64,000 bases of DNA, taken from Parvularculaceae bacterium (GTDB lineage Bacteria; Pseudomonadota; Alphaproteobacteria; Caulobacterales; Parvularculaceae). Of this stretch, positions 29,733 through 37,688 are shown piece by piece (within the stretch, counting starts at the first letter, position 1; each line of letters opens with the position of its first letter). The notes under the pieces were generated by a model, which worked only from the letters and a program-made list of their open reading frames with translations, was not told the DNA's origin and ran no database searches. The translations under genes were made by a program, and so were the position numbers. The stretch lies in assembly GCA_028284065.1 (NCBI GenBank), contig JANQSJ010000011.1, positions 62,001 to 126,000 on the forward strand, written 5' to 3'.

Positions 29733-32700
29733 ATGGCTTCATTAGTTGCGCCCACCGGCAGGCTCGCCGGCAAAGTCGCCCTCGTCACCGGCGCGGCCGG
29801 CAATCTCGGCGGCGAGATCGTGCGCCGCTATCTAGCCGAGGGCGCGACGGTGGCGCTCAGCGGACGCTCAGCAAGCCGGCTTGAGGACGCCCGCGCGGCG
29901 GCCCTAAGCGATATGGAGGTCGGCGAAGACCGCGCCTTCTGCATCGTCATGGATGGCGGCGCGCCCGATGAAGTCCGCGCAGGGATTGACGCGATCTACG
30001 AAAAGGCGGGACGCCTCGACATCGTCGTCAACAATGCCGGCTCCGCCGGCCCGAAACAGCCGCTGGAGCGTCTGCCGATGACGGCGGATGAGCTTGCCGC
30101 CCTGCGGGAGGCGGGTTCCGGCGACAATGAGACCGTGGCTGACGCCATGCGGAACATTATCGGCGTCACCTGGAACGTCGTGCGCGCAGCGGCGCCGCTC
30201 TTGAGGCCCGGCGCATCGATCATCAATGTGTCGACCGTCTTCTCCCGGACGAAGTATTTCGGCCGCACGGCCTATGTCGTCCCGAAGGCCGCGTTGAACG
30301 CCATGTCGGCGAGCTTTGCGCGCGAGCTTGGGGCCAAAGGCGTTCGCGTCAACACTGTCTATCCGGGCCCGATCGAAAGCGACCGTATCCGCAACGCCTT
30401 CGCCGCCATGGACGAATTGCGCGGCGACCAAAAAGGCGCAACGGCGGACGAATTCACGTCCATCATGTCGCTGACGCGCGGCGGCGAGCAGGCGGCGGGC
30501 GCGACCTTCCCCGAACCCCCCGACGTCGCCAATGTTTGCGTCTTTCTGGGGTCGAACGAATCCGCCGCGCTCAACGGCCACGATATCGACGTGACAAACG
30601 GCATGCAGGTGGACAAGCGGTCGGCGGCCACCTGCATCGCGCGCCCGAGCCTGCGCGTCGTTGACGCCGGCGGCATGACCGTCTTCGTCGCCGCGGGCAA
30701 TCAGGTTGAGGACGGCCTTGAGATCGCCCGAATCCAGGCGCGCATCGGCGCGGACGTCATTCTCGGGTTTACGCTTGAAGGCGACGTGCAAAGCGCGCGT
30801 TCGGCGATGAACGCGGACGACGACGTTGACGCGCGTATCCTGGTGACCCGCTGCGATCGTCGGAATACGGCCGAGACCGAGGCGGTGCTCGATCGCGGCG
30901 GACCGTCAGGCGCGCCGGTCTCCGCAGCGATCGTCCTGCCTGCTTATGGCGCAGGCCTGATCGGCGGCCAGTTGAGCGCAGCCGACGACAACACGGTGAA
31001 GCTCTTCCTCGATCATGAGCTGACCGGCGCCATCGCCCTGGCCCGCTCGCTCACCCGGTACTGGATGAACCATGACGACCTCGCGCACGATCCGCGCTTT
31101 GTCTTTATGACGAACGGACCGTCAGCGGATGATTCCTACGGCAACTGCCTCGCCGCCGGCATGGAGCAGCTCGTCCGCATCTGGCGCGACGAGACGACGA
31201 CCGACGCGCGGCACGGCCGCCGCCAGCGCATTGAGTGGGGCAATCAGGTCGTTCGCTTCGACAATCATGAGAGCGAGAACCTCCCTTTCGCCGGAGCCCA
31301 GGCGTCTAGTCTTTTATTCTCTGAGCGGACGATTGAAGACGTCAATCTTCATATCCCGAAATCGATCCCGGATATCACCGGCGCGCGCAAGGCGTTGACC
31401 GGGTACACGGAAAACATCACCGGGCTGCATCTCGGCAAAGTCGCGCTTATCACCGGCGCCTCCATGGGCATTGGCGGGCAGATCGCCCGCCTCCTGGCGC
31501 TGTCTGGCGGCAAGGTGATGCTCACCGCCCGCCGCGAGGCGGAGCTTGAGGCGATGCGCGATCAAATCATCGGCGAGCTTGAGGATATCGGCTATTCCGC
31601 GCCCCACCGCCGCATCCGGATCCTCGCCGGCGTCGACGTTGGAGATCTTAGGACGTTGCGCCGCGCGGTCGAGGCGACCCTCGGCGAGTTCGGCCGCATC
31701 GACTATTTGATCAACAATGCGGGCGTCTCCGGCGCGGAAGAAATGGTCGTCGATATGCCGCTCGACGCCTGGCGGTTCACGCTCGACGCGAACCTCGTCT
31801 CAAACTTCGCCCTCATCTCAGAGGTGGCGCCAATCATGCGCGAACAGGGCGCCGGATACGTCGTAAACGTATCATCTTACTTCGGCGGCGAGAAGTACGT
31901 CGCCGTCGCCTATCCGAACCGCGCGGACTACGCTGTCTCCAAGGCGGGCCAACGCGCCATGGTGGAGACGATGGCGGGCGCGCTCGGCCCTGAAATCCAG
32001 TTCAATGCGATCGCGCCCGGCCCCGTGGACGGCGTGCGTCTGCGCGGCGTCGGGGGTCGGCCGGGCCTATTCGAGCGCCGCGCCAAACTCATCCTGATGA
32101 ACAAGCGCCTGAACGCCATCCATGCCGCCGCCGTGAAGGCCGGCCGGCGCGGCGCGGTTATCAAGCACTTCCTGGAGCGGCTCGCCATCAACGACACGAC
32201 GGAGCTTAGCTCTGACGCCAAGGCGCCGCCGGAGCTACGCGACCTCGCCAAGGCATGCGCGAGCGAAGGCGGCGAGGACTGCTCCTGGGGCGAATATCTC
32301 CTGACGGAGGATATGGCTGCGCGCTTGCACGTACGTCTGAAAAACGGCGGTTGGTTCGACAAGCAGGGCCGCGAAGGCGCGCCGGATGCGGTCAAGCTCG
32401 ATAGCGCGCCGCCGGAGGGCAAGCCGTTCCTGCCGCCGGCGAAGGTCGCGAAGACCGCCAAAGGCGTCGGCGACGGCGTCACCTCGCTTCTCAATCTCGG
32501 CCGCATGCCGACGGAAGAGGAAGTGGCGCTCGCCACCGTCTTCTTCCTCGCCGACCGCGCAGCGAGCGGCCAGACGTTCCAGCCGTCCGGCGGCCTAGCG
32601 CTCGAGCGCTCCATCACCGAGCGCGAGCTTTTCGGCACGACGAAGCCCGAACGCATCGAGGCGATGCGCGGCAAGACGTGCTGGCTTATCGGCGAACATC

Positions 32701-33389
32701 TCGTCGATCACCTCGCCGCGGCCGCCCGGGACCTTGTGGAGAAATGCGAGGTCGCCAGCGTACGGATGATCGCAAAGACCGAGGCCGGCGCGGCGGCGCT
32801 GAAATCCGCGCTCAGCGACCTGCCTGATGGCGCGCTCCAGCTGCAAGTGGTGCGCAATGGCGACATCGAAGGCGCCATCGACGAGGCGCTCGCTGCAGGG
32901 GGGGAGCCGACGGTGATCGTCTCGACGCCCTTCGGCGCCCTGCCAGACGTCATTTTCGGCGGCCCGGGCCAGGACAGACTCGACGTCGCGCATTTCCGCG
33001 ACCTTGTCGAAGACAACCTGACCCACCATTTCCGCGTTGCGCGCAAGGCGGTGCTTATCGACGGCTGCCAGCTGGTGCTCGTGACGCCGAATGTCGACGC
33101 CGGCAGCCGGCCCGGCGCATTCGCGCTCGCAAACTTCTTCAAGACGTCGCTGCACGCCTTCACGGCGACGCTCGCCGTTGAGAGCGAAAGGCTCGTGCAT
33201 GATACGCCGGTGAACCAGATCAACCTGACCCGGCGGGTGCGCTCCGAAGAACCGCGGGACGACGCAGAACGCGCCGAAGAGATTCAGCGCTTCGCGCGCG
33301 CGGTCATCCTTGCCGGCGCGCCCCTGCCGGATGCGGAGGATTCGCGCTACCGCGCGCGGATCTATCGCGGGATGGCGATTACGGTCTGA
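29733..33389 (+). CDS. mcr: Malonyl-CoA reductase, bifunctional (3-hydroxypropionate pathway)
   Basis: Two fused short-chain-dehydrogenase halves, 1218 aa (Chloroflexus enzyme about 1220 aa), reducing malonyl-CoA to malonate semialdehyde and then to 3-hydroxypropionate with 2 NADPH. The N-half has TGAAGNLG at residues 19-26 and the catalytic Tyr181/Lys185 in YVVPK. The C-half has TGASMGIG at about 575-582 and Tyr733/Lys737 in DYAVSKAGQRAM. In Chloroflexus the C-half makes the semialdehyde and the N-half reduces it. The shared stretches with that enzyme include SYFGGEKYVAVAYPNRADY and LANFFKTSLHAFTAT. Start is ATG with AGGAG. It lies 39 bases after pcs, so the two enzymes of successive steps are cotranscribed. 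Confidence 0.95.
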   Translation: MASLVAPTGRLAGKVALVTGAAGNLGGEIVRRYLAEGATVALSGRSASRLEDARAAALSDMEVGEDRAFCIVMDGGAPDEVRAGIDAIYEKAGRLDIVVNNAGSAGPKQPLERLPMTADELAALREAGSGDNETVADAMRNIIGVTWNVVRAAAPLLRPGASIINVSTVFSRTKYFGRTAYVVPKAALNAMSASFARELGAKGVRVNTVYPGPIESDRIRNAFAAMDELRGDQKGATADEFTSIMSLTRGGEQAAGATFPEPPDVANVCVFLGSNESAALNGHDIDVTNGMQVDKRSAATCIARPSLRVVDAGGMTVFVAAGNQVEDGLEIARIQARIGADVILGFTLEGDVQSARSAMNADDDVDARILVTRCDRRNTAETEAVLDRGGPSGAPVSAAIVLPAYGAGLIGGQLSAADDNTVKLFLDHELTGAIALARSLTRYWMNHDDLAHDPRFVFMTNGPSADDSYGNCLAAGMEQLVRIWRDETTTDARHGRRQRIEWGNQVVRFDNHESENLPFAGAQASSLLFSERTIEDVNLHIPKSIPDITGARKALTGYTENITGLHLGKVALITGASMGIGGQIARLLALSGGKVMLTARREAELEAMRDQIIGELEDIGYSAPHRRIRILAGVDVGDLRTLRRAVEATLGEFGRIDYLINNAGVSGAEEMVVDMPLDAWRFTLDANLVSNFALISEVAPIMREQGAGYVVNVSSYFGGEKYVAVAYPNRADYAVSKAGQRAMVETMAGALGPEIQFNAIAPGPVDGVRLRGVGGRPGLFERRAKLILMNKRLNAIHAAAVKAGRRGAVIKHFLERLAINDTTELSSDAKAPPELRDLAKACASEGGEDCSWGEYLLTEDMAARLHVRLKNGGWFDKQGREGAPDAVKLDSAPPEGKPFLPPAKVAKTAKGVGDGVTSLLNLGRMPTEEEVALATVFFLADRAASGQTFQPSGGLALERSITERELFGTTKPERIEAMRGKTCWLIGEHLVDHLAAAARDLVEKCEVASVRMIAKTEAGAAALKSALSDLPDGALQLQVVRNGDIEGAIDEALAAGGEPTVIVSTPFGALPDVIFGGPGQDRLDVAHFRDLVEDNLTHHFRVARKAVLIDGCQLVLVTPNVDAGSRPGAFALANFFKTSLHAFTATLAVESERLVHDTPVNQINLTRRVRSEEPRDDAERAEEIQRFARAVILAGAPLPDAEDSRYRARIYRGMAITV

Positions 33390-33420
33390 CCTCCGGGCCT
33401 GCTGTTCCCGGCGGTCAGAC
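33384..33420. terminator. Bidirectional hairpin at the convergent ends of mcr and the hydroxyacid dehydrogenase
   Basis: GTCTGACC at 33384-33391 pairs perfectly with GGTCAGAC at 33413-33420, and an inner CCGGG/CCCGG pair (33393-33397, 33407-33411) extends the stem with a single mismatch and a 9-base loop. The two arms contain the final Val codon and TGA stop of each convergent gene. There is no T tract, but the position fits a shared terminator or mRNA 3'-end stabiliser. Confidence 0.65.
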
Positions 33421-34377
33421 GACCCTGTCCTTCGGCGCGCCGTCGACATAGAACGCGTCGATATTGTCAAGAACGCGCGCCGCCATCGCCATGCGGCTCT
33501 CCATGGTCGCCGAGGCGACATGCGGCAGGCAGTAGGCGTTCGGCAGCATGCGGAGGTCTTCTCGGATGGGGCCGGGCTCGGTCTCGAAAACGTCGAGGCC
33601 GGCAGCGAAGATGCGGCCCGCCTTGAGGGCGTCGATCAGCGCCAGTTCGTCGATGATCGGCCCTCGCGAGATGTTCACAATCACCGCCGTCGGCTTCATC
33701 AGGGAGAGCGCGTCCGCGTCGATGAGGTGATAGGTCTCAGGCTTCAGCGGGCAGTGCAGCGACACGACGTCCGACGTCTTCAAGAGCGTTTCGAGATCGA
33801 CGCTCTTGCCGCCGACCTCCGCGTCAAGCTCCGCGCTCGGCCGCGGCGTGTTGTAAAGGATCTCCATGTCGAAGGCGCGGGCCCGCGTGGCGACCGCCCG
33901 ACCCATATTCCCCATGCCGACGATCCCGAGCGTGCGGCCCGTCACCCGGACGCCCCAGCTTTCAGGCGTCAGCATGCCGCGGCCCTCGCCCGTCATGGCG
34001 ATATCAAGACCTTCACGAAACCGTCGGCAGGCCGCGATTATAAGCCCCATCGCGGTGTCAGCGAGGCAGGGCGTCGTCACCTCCGGCGTGTTGGAGACCA
34101 TCATTCCACGCGCCTTCGCCGCTTCAAGATCGATATGGTCGACGCCGACGCCGATTGACGCAATGAGGCGCACGCTCTCCGGCATTGCGCCGATTGTGTC
34201 GGCGTCCGTCTCGTCAAAGGCGGTCACGAAGACTGCGCCAGCCCCCTGGGCGAGGCGCGCGAATTCCGCCCGATCGGCCGTATCGCCATCGGGCTCGCGC
34301 ACGTCGTACTTCGCCCGCATGGCGAGCCCGAGCGTCTGCGGCAGCCGGCGGGGACAGGCGAGGATCGGTTTTGTCAT
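33415..34377 (-). CDS. D-2-hydroxyacid dehydrogenase (glyoxylate/hydroxypyruvate reductase type)
   Basis: Cytosolic NAD(P)H oxidoreductase, 320 aa, of the family that includes glyoxylate and hydroxypyruvate reductases. The Rossmann motif TLGIVGMGNMGRAV is present. The catalytic trio is complete: Arg in VIVNISRGPIID, Glu in LDVFETEP and His in LPHVASAT. The ATG at 34375-34377 gives the usual N-terminus (MTKPILACPRRLPQ); the frame stays open upstream without a better start. Convergent with mcr. The 3-hydroxypropionate bi-cycle releases glyoxylate, so a glyoxylate-handling role beside mcr is attractive, but substrate choice cannot be read from sequence. Confidence 0.88.
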   Translation of the reverse strand: MTKPILACPRRLPQTLGLAMRAKYDVREPDGDTADRAEFARLAQGAGAVFVTAFDETDADTIGAMPESVRLIASIGVGVDHIDLEAAKARGMMVSNTPEVTTPCLADTAMGLIIAACRRFREGLDIAMTGEGRGMLTPESWGVRVTGRTLGIVGMGNMGRAVATRARAFDMEILYNTPRPSAELDAEVGGKSVDLETLLKTSDVVSLHCPLKPETYHLIDADALSLMKPTAVIVNISRGPIIDELALIDALKAGRIFAAGLDVFETEPGPIREDLRMLPNAYCLPHVASATMESRMAMAARVLDNIDAFYVDGAPKDRVV

Positions 34378-34486
34378 AAATGGGTCGTCTTTCCGGTGCG
34401 TTTCCTGCGCTGCGAGCAGTTTAAAAGCGTTGCCCGCCGACGCCAAATTCGCGACTCTGCGGCATGGGTAGGGAAAGGACGCGGCC

Positions 34487-35524
34487 ATGCGGCTTGTGTT
34501 GATCGTTCTTCTGGCGGCGTTCGCCGCCGTCATTGTTCGCGTCGGCATGGTCATCGTTCCGGTCGCCGGCTTCTTCCGCGACCTGCCCGAGACGGACCTT
34601 TCGCAATGCAGGCGGATCGACGTGGCGCCCGGTACGGAGGACATCGAAGTGGACCCTGACCTCGGCGTCGCCTTCGTCTCCGCGGCGGACCGGCGAGCGC
34701 CCGGGAATCCGCCCTCAAACGGCGTCTACGCGATTTCGCTCGACGGATCGGACGCAGTCAGGCGCGTTTCCCCGGAGGGCTTTGCGGATTTCCATCCCCA
34801 CGGGATCAGCCTGTGGCGGGGCCTCGACGGCGGCACGCGGCTTTTCGTCATCAACCATCCGAAATCCGGCGAACAAATCGTCGAGATATTCCAGGTGGCG
34901 GCGGACGCCTCGCTCACCCACCTGAAGTCAGTGTCGTTTCCTGAAATGTACTCGCCGAACGATGTGGTCGCCGTGGGGCCGGAGGCGTTCTACGCAACCA
35001 ATGACCGCCGTTACAGGGGCGGGCCGATGGCGCTCGCCGAGCTTTATCTCGGCCTGCCGCTGACGGGCGTCGTGTACTGGGACGGCGCGCAAGGCCGCGA
35101 CGCGGCGGGCGGGCTCATGTACGCCAACGGGATCAACAAGGCGCTCGACGGATCAAAAATCTACGTGGCGGAGTTCCTTGACCAGGTCGTGCAGGTCTAT
35201 GGCCGGGACCGGTCTAGCGGCGCCCTCTCCCATGAGCGATCGCTGCCGGTCGATACGGGGCCGGACAATCTCGTCGTCGCGAGGGATGGCGCCGTCTGGA
35301 TCGGCGGCCATCCGAAGGCGCTGGAGTTTCAGGCCCACGCCGCGGACCCGGCCCATGTCTCCCCCAGCCATGTCGTTCGCCTCGACCCTGAAACGGGCGC
35401 GAGCGAAACCGTCTTCACGTCGCTTAAGGGCGAGCTTAACGCGTCCGCAACAGGGGCGGTGTGGGACGATGAGCTGTTCGTCGGGGCGGTCTTTGACGGT
35501 CACGTCATGGCCTGCCCGCTATAG
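34487..35524 (+). CDS. Paraoxonase/arylesterase-family lactonase, exported
   Basis: Six-bladed beta-propeller hydrolase of the serum paraoxonase family, 345 aa. One N-terminal hydrophobic helix (residues about 2-25) anchors or exports it. The paraoxonase signature is clear: GTEDIEVDPDLGVAFVS (Glu-Asp calcium ligands), HPHGISLWRG (the active-site His region), INHP, SPNDVVAVGPEAFY (Asn ligand), YANGIN (Asn ligand) and GPDNLVV (Asp-Asn ligands). Family members hydrolyse lactones, including homoserine lactone signals; which substrate applies here is unknown. ATG with AAAGGAC. It is 23 bases before the PQQ dehydrogenase, so probably cotranscribed. Confidence 0.85.
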   Translation: MRLVLIVLLAAFAAVIVRVGMVIVPVAGFFRDLPETDLSQCRRIDVAPGTEDIEVDPDLGVAFVSAADRRAPGNPPSNGVYAISLDGSDAVRRVSPEGFADFHPHGISLWRGLDGGTRLFVINHPKSGEQIVEIFQVAADASLTHLKSVSFPEMYSPNDVVAVGPEAFYATNDRRYRGGPMALAELYLGLPLTGVVYWDGAQGRDAAGGLMYANGINKALDGSKIYVAEFLDQVVQVYGRDRSSGALSHERSLPVDTGPDNLVVARDGAVWIGGHPKALEFQAHAADPAHVSPSHVVRLDPETGASETVFTSLKGELNASATGAVWDDELFVGAVFDGHVMACPL

Positions 35525-35547
35525 GCGGTTCGCAAGGAGCAGTCGTC

Positions 35548-37548
35548 ATGTTGCGTTGGGGGATGTTGACCATCGCCTTGATCGCCGCGGCCTTATTCGC
35601 CACGGGAGACATGCTGTCGGCGTTCTTGAGCGGCGGGGCGCATGATCTCGATATCGCCGGCGAAGCGCGTGTCGTGAACGCCGACGCGCCCGCTCAATCC
35701 GGCTGGTCTGACTACGGCGCAACGCCTGGCGGCGACAGATACGCCTCACACGCGCAAATCAACCGGGAGAATGTGGCCGACTTGCAGGTCGCCTGGTCCT
35801 TCTCCACCGGCGACATGGAAAAACGCCCACCCGCAGCGATCAACAGCATGGCGGCGGAAGGAACGCCTATCCTCGTCGCCGGATCGCTCATTTTCTGTAC
35901 GCCGTTCAACGAAGTTATCGCCCTCGACCCCGGAACGGGCGCGGTGAAGTGGCGCCGCGACGCCGAGACCAATCTTGAGCAGCGCCCCGCCAATCAGTTC
36001 GTGTGCCGAGGCGTCGCTGCGCAAGAAAGCCCCGATGGCGAGGCGACGGTCTTTATGGGAACCAATGACGGCCGACTGATCGCGCTCGACGCATTGACCG
36101 GCGCGCCGTTGGCGGGCTTCGGCGAGAATGGCGAGGTGCGCATCGATCCCGGCATGGACCTAATCTGGCCAGGCGAGTTTCAGATTACGTCGCCGCCCGT
36201 CGTCTCCCGCGGCGCCGTCATCGTCGGTTCGGCGATCAGCGACAATGGCCGCGTCGCCGCGCCCGCGGGGTCGGTCCGCGCGTTTGACGCCGACACCGGC
36301 GCGCCGAAATGGAGCTTCGATCCGATACCGCGGGAGGCCGAAGCGCCAAACGCGGGCGACTGGCGCGGAAGCCAGCCGCCAGCGGAAGGGCACGCCAATG
36401 TCTGGGCGCCCATGTCGGTGGACCATGAACGCGGCCTTGTTTTTCTGCCGACGTCGAGCCCCAGTCCGGATTTCTACGGCGGGCTCAGACCGGGCGACAA
36501 TCGCTACGCCAACTCCATCGTCGCCCTTGAAGTCGAAACCGGCGTCGTTCGCTGGGCGTTTCAGACCGTCCATCACGATGTCTGGGACTATGACGCGCCA
36601 GCGCAGCCGGGGCTCTATACCATCCGTGACGGGAACAACGTCCGCGAGGTTGTGGCCCTTGCAGCGAAGACCGGCTTCGTCTTTGTCCTCGACCGCGACA
36701 CCGGGGCGCCGGTTCTGCCGGTCGTGGAAACGCCGACGCCGCAGGGCGCCGCGCCGGGCGAGGTTCTGTCGCCGACCCAGCCTTTCCCAGTGGCGACGCC
36801 GGCGCTTGTCCCGTCGCGCGTGACGCCGGCGGACGCCTGGGGCGTCACAGGGGTCGACAAGCTGATGTGCCGCAACGCCATCGCAGCCGCAGACAATGAC
36901 GGCCTGTTCACGCCGCCGTCAGAGCGCGGCATGCTGCAAAGGCCGTTCTCAGGCGGGGGCGGAAACTGGGGCGGCGCAGCGTTCGACCCGCGCCGGAACC
37001 TCCTTGTGGTGAACATGTCGAACCTCGTTCATCACATCCAGCTTATTCCTACCGATGCGCTCGCCGAGGCGCGCGAGGCGCACCACGACGCAGAAATCGG
37101 CCCGCAGGCGGGCGCGCCTTTCGCCGTCAAGCGCGAAGTCCTTGTCTCGCCGCTCGGCCTCCCCTGCACCAGACCGCCCTGGGGCGTCCTCGCCGGCGTC
37201 GACTTGAGAGACGGCCGCATTGTCTGGCGGCGCACGCTTGGTACGGTGGAGGACTTGTCCGGCGGGCTTTCAAAGCTGCCCCTTGGCGCGCCGAATTTCG
37301 GCGGCCCGATCATCACCGGCGGCGACCTCGTCTTCATTGGGGCGACACTTGACGATTACCTGCGCGCATTCGATGCGGCGACCGGCGAAGAGCTGTGGAA
37401 AGGGCGCCTCCCCGGCGGCGGCCAGGCGACGCCGATGACCTATGAATGGAATGGCCGCCAATATGTCGTGATCTATGCCGGCGGCCATGCGCGCTCAGGC
37501 ACAAAGCTCAGCGACCAGATCGTCGCCTTCGCGCTGCCCGATGACTAA
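35548..37548 (+). CDS. PQQ-dependent dehydrogenase of the glucose/quinate/shikimate family
   Basis: Periplasmic quinoprotein, 666 aa, oxidising a sugar or other alcohol and passing electrons to the respiratory chain. A single N-terminal helix (residues about 3-30) replaces the five-helix anchor usual in membrane glucose dehydrogenases. The eight-bladed PQQ propeller begins at SDYGATPGGDRYASHAQIN (about residue 52), contains the family motif TVHHDVWDYDAPAQPGLY, and closes with GGQATPMTYEWNGRQYVVIYAGGH. No pqq biosynthesis gene lies in the window. SD is AAGGAG. It sits between the paraoxonase-like gene and the haloperoxidase. Confidence 0.88.
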   Translation: MLRWGMLTIALIAAALFATGDMLSAFLSGGAHDLDIAGEARVVNADAPAQSGWSDYGATPGGDRYASHAQINRENVADLQVAWSFSTGDMEKRPPAAINSMAAEGTPILVAGSLIFCTPFNEVIALDPGTGAVKWRRDAETNLEQRPANQFVCRGVAAQESPDGEATVFMGTNDGRLIALDALTGAPLAGFGENGEVRIDPGMDLIWPGEFQITSPPVVSRGAVIVGSAISDNGRVAAPAGSVRAFDADTGAPKWSFDPIPREAEAPNAGDWRGSQPPAEGHANVWAPMSVDHERGLVFLPTSSPSPDFYGGLRPGDNRYANSIVALEVETGVVRWAFQTVHHDVWDYDAPAQPGLYTIRDGNNVREVVALAAKTGFVFVLDRDTGAPVLPVVETPTPQGAAPGEVLSPTQPFPVATPALVPSRVTPADAWGVTGVDKLMCRNAIAAADNDGLFTPPSERGMLQRPFSGGGGNWGGAAFDPRRNLLVVNMSNLVHHIQLIPTDALAEAREAHHDAEIGPQAGAPFAVKREVLVSPLGLPCTRPPWGVLAGVDLRDGRIVWRRTLGTVEDLSGGLSKLPLGAPNFGGPIITGGDLVFIGATLDDYLRAFDAATGEELWKGRLPGGGQATPMTYEWNGRQYVVIYAGGHARSGTKLSDQIVAFALPDD

Positions 37549-37688
37549 AGTCCGCCGGCAATTCAACCGAACGTTGCGGACGCCGGCGCCAATTCCCCTT
37601 GGTCTCGTCGCCGCTTGTCCATTTAGTGCACGCCGAGTCGCGATACAGGGGGAGCAATCAGGCCTTTTCGCAAAAGGGAGAGAGAGCG

